Both the position numbers and the translations under genes were made by a program. The notes beneath the pieces were generated by a model, which saw only the letters and a list, made by a program, of their open reading frames with translations, made no database searches and was not told the DNA's origin. From an uncultured Clostridia bacterium (lineage in GTDB: Bacteria > Bacillota > Clostridia > Christensenellales > Aristaeellaceae): a stretch of 20,029 bases of DNA. Positions within the stretch are counted from its first letter, which is position 1. The number at the start of each line of letters is the position of its first letter. Positions 14,439-20,029 of this stretch are shown piece after piece. The stretch covers positions 1 to 20,029 of the forward strand of contig CAKUKE010000021.1 of NCBI GenBank assembly GCA_934662505.1, written 5' to 3'.

Positions 14439-16151
14439 TTACTGAGCCGCGTTAGGCGTCATGATCGCCTGCGCCAGATAGCGGGCCATGAAGGCGATCT
14501 GATAATCGTCAAAGTCCGCTGCGGCGATGGGGAAGGCGGTGCAGTTTTTATCGTCGTAGTACACCTCGGCGGATACGCTGCCCTCCTTCGGCGACAGCTT
14601 AATGCCTTCGAGCTGCAGGGAGCCGCTCGTATAGGACAGCAGCAGCACATTGCTCATATCGTCGTCTTTGGCGACAACATCTTCCATGGCTTTGGAGAAC
14701 AGGAGGGTCAGGGTATCATTGGTGAGCTCATTCACACAGAGGGGAGGAAACTGCACCGAGGCTGTCATGTCGGCAGGAATGCCGGATTCCACCTGCTGCA
14801 CGTCAGGCAGGGTGCAGAACAGCGAGCAGGTCACGCCTGCTTCGAGCGCTTCCCACTTGCAGAGCACCTGAAGCTGGTCTTCCACGGTGTGCAGTTCCAT
14901 GCTGAAATGGGTGTTTTCAACGATGGGATGGAAGCCTGCGACATGGTAGAACAGGAACCGTGCCTTCAATTCCAGATCGGACAGAATGTCGTCCGTCGCC
15001 GTCTCGCCGTTCGGCAGTTTATCCGTTTTGCCATCGGTAGTCAGGGAAAGGGTGATGGGTGCGGCACGATAGAATTCGCCGTCTTTGTATACCTCCTGCT
15101 CCACGGTCAGCGGCAGCTCCGCTTCGGTCAGCAGCGTGTTCATGAGCAGGCGCAGGTTGACGTATGCGACGTTCTCTCTGCCGGAAGCGGTGGAGAGCAG
15201 CGTGTTGCGGTCAGCCAGCGCCCGGTAATAGGAAAGGAGCTTCTGCGTGTCGGAAAAGTAATGGGTAGCGCCTTCATTTCGCTGATATCTGACGGTTCTG
15301 GAATTTTCCGGGTGCGCCTGATCCTGAACGGTGTAGCACACCGCGCCGGTCCCGTCCGCCGTCACCTGCGTGATCTCCCAGGCGCCGGTCAGCGCCGTGC
15401 CCCTGAGCTGCTCGGTGATGTCCTCCTGAAACGTCTGCGGCAGGCTTTCCTGCGGCGTGACAAAGTTGTCCATCACCGCCTGTACGCCGAATTCATCCGT
15501 ATGCACGTACAGGGTATAGCGCAGGGGCGCGGGCTCGCCCTGCGCCTCCCGGAGCGACAGATCCTGGGGATACCAGACGCATTTGAGAATGGACGAGCCG
15601 TCCCATGCAGCCTGACAGACGTAGTTTTCGGGCAGGTTGTCCGTTTCAAGAAGATCGGCGCACAGGTTGGCGGCGCGGGCGACAAACATGCTGGCGTCGC
15701 CGGCCTCCTGATCGTCGAGCAGGGTGCCTTCGACCGTCCGCCACTCCTCGTCCGTACGGGTAATGGTGGAGCCGGTGGCGTTATAGAAGTAAAGCTGGTC
15801 GTGCATCAGGTAGGCGGGGGGCTCGGCGGTGTGGGACGCTCCCGCCAGCCCCGATACGATGCGCATGGCGTCGGAGGCGTCCGCCGGCACCGGGGTAGAG
15901 GATGCGGAAAGCAGGGGGGCGGATGTATCCTGTGCGGGGGCAGAGGTCAGGAGGGGCACCGTGTCCGCCGCATTGTCCTGATCCGTGGGGAGAGGGGACG
16001 AGGTGGCGGACGCGTCGTCCGCCCGGGCGGCGGGCAGGGCGTCCAGCCTGCCGGTGAAGGTCCAGTCGGACAGGGCGACCAGACTGAGGCACAGCGCCGC
16101 CGCGCATACGAGCGCCAGACCGGCGGTGAACAGGGTACGCAGTTTTTTCAT
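14439..16151 (-). CDS. Secreted or anchored protein co-transcribed with a two-component system
   Basis: The 570-aa product has a basic start (MKKLRTLFTAG) and a hydrophobic segment at about 8-27, a signal peptide or anchor. Residues about 45-105 are rich in Ser, Thr, Ala, Pro and Asp and look like a flexible linker. The rest (about 110-570) appears to be a globular outer domain with no motif I recognise and no catalytic signature. The start at 16151 has GGAAGGAG about 11 nt upstream; the frame is open further but that part is intergenic and overlaps the kinase end. It lies 76 bp after the kinase stop in the same direction with no clear promoter between. It is therefore probably a third member of the operon and a candidate target or modulator of the sensor. 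Confidence 0.75.
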   Translation of the reverse strand: MKKLRTLFTAGLALVCAAALCLSLVALSDWTFTGRLDALPAARADDASATSSPLPTDQDNAADTVPLLTSAPAQDTSAPLLSASSTPVPADASDAMRIVSGLAGASHTAEPPAYLMHDQLYFYNATGSTITRTDEEWRTVEGTLLDDQEAGDASMFVARAANLCADLLETDNLPENYVCQAAWDGSSILKCVWYPQDLSLREAQGEPAPLRYTLYVHTDEFGVQAVMDNFVTPQESLPQTFQEDITEQLRGTALTGAWEITQVTADGTGAVCYTVQDQAHPENSRTVRYQRNEGATHYFSDTQKLLSYYRALADRNTLLSTASGRENVAYVNLRLLMNTLLTEAELPLTVEQEVYKDGEFYRAAPITLSLTTDGKTDKLPNGETATDDILSDLELKARFLFYHVAGFHPIVENTHFSMELHTVEDQLQVLCKWEALEAGVTCSLFCTLPDVQQVESGIPADMTASVQFPPLCVNELTNDTLTLLFSKAMEDVVAKDDDMSNVLLLSYTSGSLQLEGIKLSPKEGSVSAEVYYDDKNCTAFPIAAADFDDYQIAFMARYLAQAIMTPNAAQ

Positions 16152-16227
16152 GCTGAAGCACGCTCCTTCCGTTTTGACGGCTCCCGGGGGGAACCGTTCC
16201 TGATGACCTGAGTATACCGGAGGGATG

Positions 16228-17634
16228 TCATGGGGCTGTGCCCGTTTTGTCTTCATTTTGTAAATAAAGTGGAAAAACGGCGCGGGCTTCAAAGCCCGGG
16301 TGCCGGTTGAAAAAGGCCATGTGTCCGCCGTGAAGGGTCATGATGCGGGCGCACAGGGACAGGCCGATGCCCGCCCCGTTTTCCGACCGGGTGCGCGCCT
16401 TGTCCGCCATGTAGAAGGGACGGGTCAGAAGGGGCAGCGCCTCCTCCGGCGCGCCCGGTCCCTCGTCCGTGACGGAGGCCTCGAGCGCAGTTTCCGTCCG
16501 GGTCAGGCGGCATACGACGGCGGAGCCTGCCGGTGCGTACTTACAGGCGTTGGCCATCAGGTTGACAAACAGGTCGCACAAAAGCGCTCCGTCCCCCTGC
16601 ACGGGTGCATCCTCTGCCGGCAGGCGCAGGGCGACCCCCTTTTCCCGGAACAGGGGATGCAGCGCGTCCCCGGCGGCGGTCATGGCGGCAAGGAGGGATA
16701 CGTCGTCAAGGGGCAGCCCCTCCTCCCCGTCCAGACGGCTGAGCTTCATCAGCTTCTGGCTCAGCTCATTGAGCCGCCGGCACTGCTGGGCGATATAGCG
16801 GCAGCCCTCCTGCCGCTCCGACGGGGTCAGTCTGTCCGCCAGCATCAGGTCGCTGTAGCCCAGCATGGCGGTCATGGGCGTTTTCAGCTCATGGGACAGG
16901 TCGCGCACAAACTGCTTCTGCCGGGCGTTTTCATCCTCCAGCGCGGCGACATGGCTCTCCACCGACTGCGCCATCTGGTTAAAGCTGTCCGACAGCGCCT
17001 GAATGTCGGCGGCGTTGGTGCGCCCGGTCAGGCGCAGACCGTACTGCCCATCCGCAATGGCGCGCGCCCCCGTTTCCAGCCGGGCAAGGGGGCGGAACAT
17101 GCGGCGGGACTGGGTGAACAGCACGCAGGCCAGCACCACAAGGGCGACCAGCAATACCCCGCCCATGATCAGCGCCTGACGGCGGGCGTTTTGCACCAGC
17201 GTTCCTTCCGCCCACACCCCGGCGAGGGTGCAGCCGTTTTCCTCCGCTCCGCAGAGAAAAACAGGGCCTTCCTCCGTGGAAAGGAACAGCGCCCTGCCTG
17301 CCGTCGTCTGAGGAACCCAGAGGGCGGGCAGCGCGTCGGCCGTGCCATGGCAGACCTGGCCGTTCCGAAACAGCACGAACCGGCCGTCCGTGCCCAGCCC
17401 TTCGGTGACGGACAGCGCGCGGTTCATGGCGCTCAGGGCGGCTTCCCCATCCGTATACAGCGCCGCGGCGCCGGCGACGGCCTGGCGGGCGGTGGCAAAG
17501 GCGCCCTCCACCCGCTGCTTTTCCGCCTGAAAGGCATGATCGTTCTGCTGCACAAGCAGGGCGGCGCATACGGAAAAAAGCAGTGCGAAGGAGACGGAGA
17601 GCACCGCCAGATAGTTTTTCTGCCACAATTTCAC
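16228..17634 (-). CDS. Sensor histidine kinase
   Basis: The 468-aa kinase has two membrane helices (about 8-28 and 154-175) enclosing an outer sensing loop of about 125 residues. A HAMP region (about 177-230) leads to the dimerisation domain with SHELKTP, phospho-acceptor His at 248. The catalytic domain shows the N box (NLMANACKYA, about 358-367), G1 (DEGPG at 390-394), an F box (PFYMADKAR) and G2 (GAGIGLSL at 420-427). All are intact. The start is the GTG at 17634, 7 nt after GGAGG, overlapping the stop of the response regulator by four bases (GTGA). This shows coupling with that regulator. The signal is unknown. Confidence 0.95.
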   Translation of the reverse strand: MKLWQKNYLAVLSVSFALLFSVCAALLVQQNDHAFQAEKQRVEGAFATARQAVAGAAALYTDGEAALSAMNRALSVTEGLGTDGRFVLFRNGQVCHGTADALPALWVPQTTAGRALFLSTEEGPVFLCGAEENGCTLAGVWAEGTLVQNARRQALIMGGVLLVALVVLACVLFTQSRRMFRPLARLETGARAIADGQYGLRLTGRTNAADIQALSDSFNQMAQSVESHVAALEDENARQKQFVRDLSHELKTPMTAMLGYSDLMLADRLTPSERQEGCRYIAQQCRRLNELSQKLMKLSRLDGEEGLPLDDVSLLAAMTAAGDALHPLFREKGVALRLPAEDAPVQGDGALLCDLFVNLMANACKYAPAGSAVVCRLTRTETALEASVTDEGPGAPEEALPLLTRPFYMADKARTRSENGAGIGLSLCARIMTLHGGHMAFFNRHPGFEARAVFPLYLQNEDKTGTAP

Positions 17635-18299
17635 CGCGTTTCCTCCTCGCCTGAAAGCCGGTAGCCCACCTTGTGGACGGTCAGGATGCGGTCTTCCAGC
17701 CTGCATTTTTTCCGCAGCTTCTGAATGTGCGCATCCACTGTACGGGTGCCGCCGAAATAATCGTACCCCCACGCTTCGCTGAGCAGCTGATCCCGGCTGA
17801 GGGTATGTCCGCGGTGGCGCAGCAGGGTCTCCAGCAGCAGAAATTCCTGCGGCGTGACCTCCGCGTCCCGGCCGTCAACCATGACCCGCCGGGCGTCCAG
17901 ATCCACCACGGTACCGTCGATGGCGACGGCGCTGACCGGCGCGCCGTGACGCTTGAGGATGTTGGCTGCCCGGGCGGTCAGCTCCGCCACGTCAAAGGGC
18001 TTGACCAGATAATCCTCCGCTCCCATTTTCAGCCCCCGCACCCGGTCTTCGATCGCCGTGCGGGCGGTGACGAACAGGGTAGGCGGCGGATCGGGCAGGG
18101 CTTCAAACAGTTCAAACCCGTCCATGCGGGGCATCATCACGTCCGCGACCATCAGGTCGTACCGCTGCAGGCGCAGCTTTTCCAGCGCCTCCGCGCCGTC
18201 CCGGCACAGGGTGCACACGCAGTCCTCGCTTTTCAGGGCAAGCTGGATCAAATGCAGGATTGCTTCTTCATCCTCGGCGATCAGTACGTGGTAGGGCAT
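17631..18299 (-). CDS. OmpR/PhoB-family response regulator
   Basis: The 222-aa regulator has a receiver domain (about 1-115) with the acidic pocket at E9-D10, phospho-acceptor Asp53 in VADVMMP, Thr78 and Lys100. A winged-helix DNA-binding domain (about 125-220) includes TPQEFLLLETLLRHRG and the recognition part TRTVDAHIQKLRKK. It is the partner of the kinase encoded next. The start at 18299 (MPYHVLIAEDE) is the usual N terminus; an in-frame GTG at 18308 is very close to the AAAGG site and is less likely. The kinase start overlaps its stop. The promoter is at 18326-18331. Confidence 0.95.
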   Translation of the reverse strand: MPYHVLIAEDEEAILHLIQLALKSEDCVCTLCRDGAEALEKLRLQRYDLMVADVMMPRMDGFELFEALPDPPPTLFVTARTAIEDRVRGLKMGAEDYLVKPFDVAELTARAANILKRHGAPVSAVAIDGTVVDLDARRVMVDGRDAEVTPQEFLLLETLLRHRGHTLSRDQLLSEAWGYDYFGGTRTVDAHIQKLRKKCRLEDRILTVHKVGYRLSGEEETR

Positions 18300-18325
18300 G
18301 GGCGCCACCGCCTTTCTTTGGGGAC

Positions 18326-18331
18326 ATTATA
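18326..18331 (-). promoter_or_regulatory. -10 box of the two-component operon
   Basis: A perfect TATAAT is read on the minus strand 26 bp before the regulator start. No good -35 lies 16-18 bp upstream, which suggests that the promoter needs an activator, possibly the regulator itself. Confidence 0.55.
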
Positions 18332-18417
18332 CCATATCCTGCCGCCCGATAGGTCATGAAATTGTAAAATCGCGCGGCTGAAAAAGGCAGCAACGGAGAA
18401 AAAACAAAGGCCGGGAC

Positions 18418-18446
18418 TTGATTGCGATTTGAACAGGATGTATAAT
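18418..18446 (+). promoter_or_regulatory. Sigma-A promoter of the BspA-type gene
   Basis: TTGATT (18418-18423), a 17-bp spacer and a perfect TATAAT (18441-18446) lie about 70 bp before the start codon. It is back to back with the two-component promoter, the -10 boxes being about 110 bp apart. Confidence 0.7.
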
Positions 18447-18518
18447 TTAAAAGGAAAAGGGAACGTTTGCTCCATCAGACGTTCATCCAGACAAACGATG
18501 AAAGAAGGTCTGCCCGAG

Positions 18519-20029
18519 ATGAACAGACGCGTGTGGAAAGGAATACTGCTTGCCGCCGCAGCGCTGACGCTGGCGCTGGGCATGGCGGCCGCCGCCGGCG
18601 AGGAAACGCTGATCTGCGGCAATTTCAAGTATCAGCTCAGCGGCGGGGAAGCATCCATCGTCGGCGTGGTGGAAAAACCCGTGGGGCAGCTGACCGTCCC
18701 GGAACAGCTGGACGGGTATCCCGTGGTCGCCGTCGGCGGGCTGGGGCGGTGCACGGAGCTGACTGCCGTTACCCTGCCGGCTACGGTTCGGTCGATCGAG
18801 GCGGACGCCTTCTACGGCGACGACGCGCTGACCGCCATTGATCTGCCGTCCGGTCTGACCCGCATCGGGATAAACGCGTTCAGCCGCTGTACGTCGCTGC
18901 GTGCGGTCAGCCTGCCTTCTGCGCTGACGAGAATTGGACAAAGCGCATTTTCGGGCTGCACCGCCCTGACGGAGATCACCGTGCCGGGCGGCGTGTCCAC
19001 GGTGGAGGAAAGCACGTTTGCATCTGCCGGCATTCAGACGCTGACCCTTGAAAGCGGCGTGAAGACCATCGGCACCCGGGCGTTTTACAGCTGCTCGCAG
19101 CTGAAGAGCGTGTCCATCCCGGCTACGGTTTCGACCGTTGGACAGGAAGCCTTCTCCGGCTGCAGCGCGCTGACAGGCCTGACCCTGCCCGAGGGTGTGG
19201 TGTCGATCGGGGAGAGCGCTTTTTTCAACTGTAAGGCGCTTGCTTCGGTGACGCTGCCCGGCACACTGACAAAGGTGGGCGCGTCTTCGTTTTCCGGCTG
19301 CAGCGCGCTGACGGGTGCGACCCTCCCCGGCGGGCTGACCGCCGTGCCGGAAGGAATGTTCACCGGCTGCACGGCGCTGAAAACGGTGGAGCTTCCCGAC
19401 GGTATTACGTCGATCGGCACGTATGCGTTCTATAAATGCGGGCTGACTGATGTGGACGTGCCCGCCAGCGTGACGTTCATCGGCAAAAACGCATTCAACG
19501 GCTGCGCGGCGCTTGCGGCGCTGACGCTGCATAACGGTCTGGAAAACGTGGGAGAGGCGGCTTTTGCAGGATGCAGGGCGCTGACGAATGTATCCCTGCC
19601 CGGCAGCCTGACGACGGTGCCCAGTGAGGCGTTTGTCCTCTGCACGGGGCTGCAGCATGTGTCCATCGGAGCGGGCACCGTCGCCATCGGACCGTCCGCG
19701 TTTTCCCACTGTACGGCGCTTGCATCCGTGGAACTGCCCGAAGGGTTGGAGAGTATTGATAACAACGCGTTTGCGTACTGCAAAAAGCTGCAGACGATCA
19801 CCATCCCGCGGAGCGTTTCCGCCATCGGCGACAATGCCTTTAGCGGTATCCGTCCGCTGCTGGTGGTGGTGGAAGGCTCCTACGCGCATCAGTGGGCGGT
19901 GGCGAAGCAGTTTGACTATGACCTGATCGCTGCGCCGGTCAAGGTGAGCAAGGTGACGTCCAAGTACACGGCGCGCGCGGTGGGCGAGGCGAACCGTTAT
20001 TACGCGACCGCCGAGGGCGGCACAGCGCC
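18519..20029 (+). CDS. BspA-type leucine-rich repeat surface protein (3' end beyond the window)
   Basis: The frame is open to the right edge, giving 503 residues of a longer protein. Residues 1-26 are a signal peptide (MNRRVWKGILLAAAAL, then Ala-rich). From about 70 to 450 there are about 16 repeats of 22-23 residues of the BspA or Treponema pallidum LRR type, with the pattern AF..C..L..V.LP..l..IG. The repeat block ends with the usual capping stretch (GSYAHQWAVAKQFDYDLI) and a new segment follows. Such proteins are secreted or surface-bound and in known cases bind host proteins or other cells; that role is inferred here. The start at 18519 has AGAAGG about 10 nt upstream; an in-frame ATG at 18498 has no ribosome site. 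It diverges from the two-component operon. Confidence 0.9.
   Translation, partial: MNRRVWKGILLAAAALTLALGMAAAAGEETLICGNFKYQLSGGEASIVGVVEKPVGQLTVPEQLDGYPVVAVGGLGRCTELTAVTLPATVRSIEADAFYGDDALTAIDLPSGLTRIGINAFSRCTSLRAVSLPSALTRIGQSAFSGCTALTEITVPGGVSTVEESTFASAGIQTLTLESGVKTIGTRAFYSCSQLKSVSIPATVSTVGQEAFSGCSALTGLTLPEGVVSIGESAFFNCKALASVTLPGTLTKVGASSFSGCSALTGATLPGGLTAVPEGMFTGCTALKTVELPDGITSIGTYAFYKCGLTDVDVPASVTFIGKNAFNGCAALAALTLHNGLENVGEAAFAGCRALTNVSLPGSLTTVPSEAFVLCTGLQHVSIGAGTVAIGPSAFSHCTALASVELPEGLESIDNNAFAYCKKLQTITIPRSVSAIGDNAFSGIRPLLVVVEGSYAHQWAVAKQFDYDLIAAPVKVSKVTSKYTARAVGEANRYYATAEGGTA

Noticed and set aside
14295..16211. Open frame of 638 codons on + opposite the secreted protein gene
   Set aside because: It covers the repeat region, has no ribosome site and encodes a low-complexity Gly/Arg/Val/Gln-rich sequence.
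16240..18375. TTTACAA-like boxes near the kinase end and upstream of the regulator as a shared binding site
   Set aside because: One of the two lies inside the coding end of the kinase, and the match is short.
18483..19889. Open frame of 468 codons on the minus strand opposite the BspA-type gene
   Set aside because: Its apparent repeats are only the mirror of the leucine-rich repeats on +.

Overview
The window is a G+C-rich stretch of bacterial chromosome. Strong AGGAGG-type ribosome sites, near-consensus sigma-A promoters (TTGACA or TTGCAT, 17 bp, TATAAT-like), clostridial-type housekeeping genes (ade, rsmE, rpsT, cca), a BspA-type leucine-rich surface protein and a secreted SH3b protein all point to a high-GC member of the Bacillota, probably class Clostridia and possibly a gut lineage. 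No rRNA, tRNA, transposase, phage gene or CRISPR array was seen. The lineage is an inference; no marker gene was compared.

Layout from left to right. Bases 1-100 hold the terminator of a + strand gene lying outside the window. On the minus strand follow a metallophosphoesterase (634-1470) and a small secreted protein (176-610). They are led by a near-consensus promoter about 400 nt upstream, and the long leader holds a possible 53-aa membrane peptide. Next, also minus, is an apparent operon rsmE - ade - FRG-domain gene (5277 down to 1918). Divergent from it is rpsT on + (5511-5780), with a strong promoter and terminator. A minus pair encodes a Cys-cluster protein and an orphan beta-class DNA methyltransferase (7934 down to 6159), followed by a structured 260-nt tail and a terminator. 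This pair diverges from cca (8048-9391, +); the two promoters overlap at their -35 boxes. An ECF sigma factor and its overlapping membrane partner (9581-11067, +) end at a terminator. A chloramphenicol-acetyltransferase-like gene (minus) diverges from a secreted multi-SH3b protein (+, 11981-13900).

A 540-bp non-coding stretch (13901-14438) holds a terminator, a split repeat, a three-copy 38-bp tandem repeat and large hairpins. To its right is a minus operon of response regulator, histidine kinase and a 570-aa secreted protein (18299 down to 14439). Divergent from it, with its own promoter, is a BspA-type leucine-rich-repeat protein that runs off the right edge.

The genes fall into three themes: RNA and translation maintenance (rsmE, rpsT, cca), purine salvage and DNA modification (ade, methyltransferase), and envelope sensing and surface proteins (ECF pair, SH3b protein, two-component operon, BspA). 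I see no convincing new multi-gene system. The best leads are the overlapping divergent promoters at cca, the FRG gene in the rsmE-ade operon, the long leader before the phosphoesterase, the structured tail of the methyltransferase gene, and the uncharacterised secreted partners of the ECF and two-component systems.
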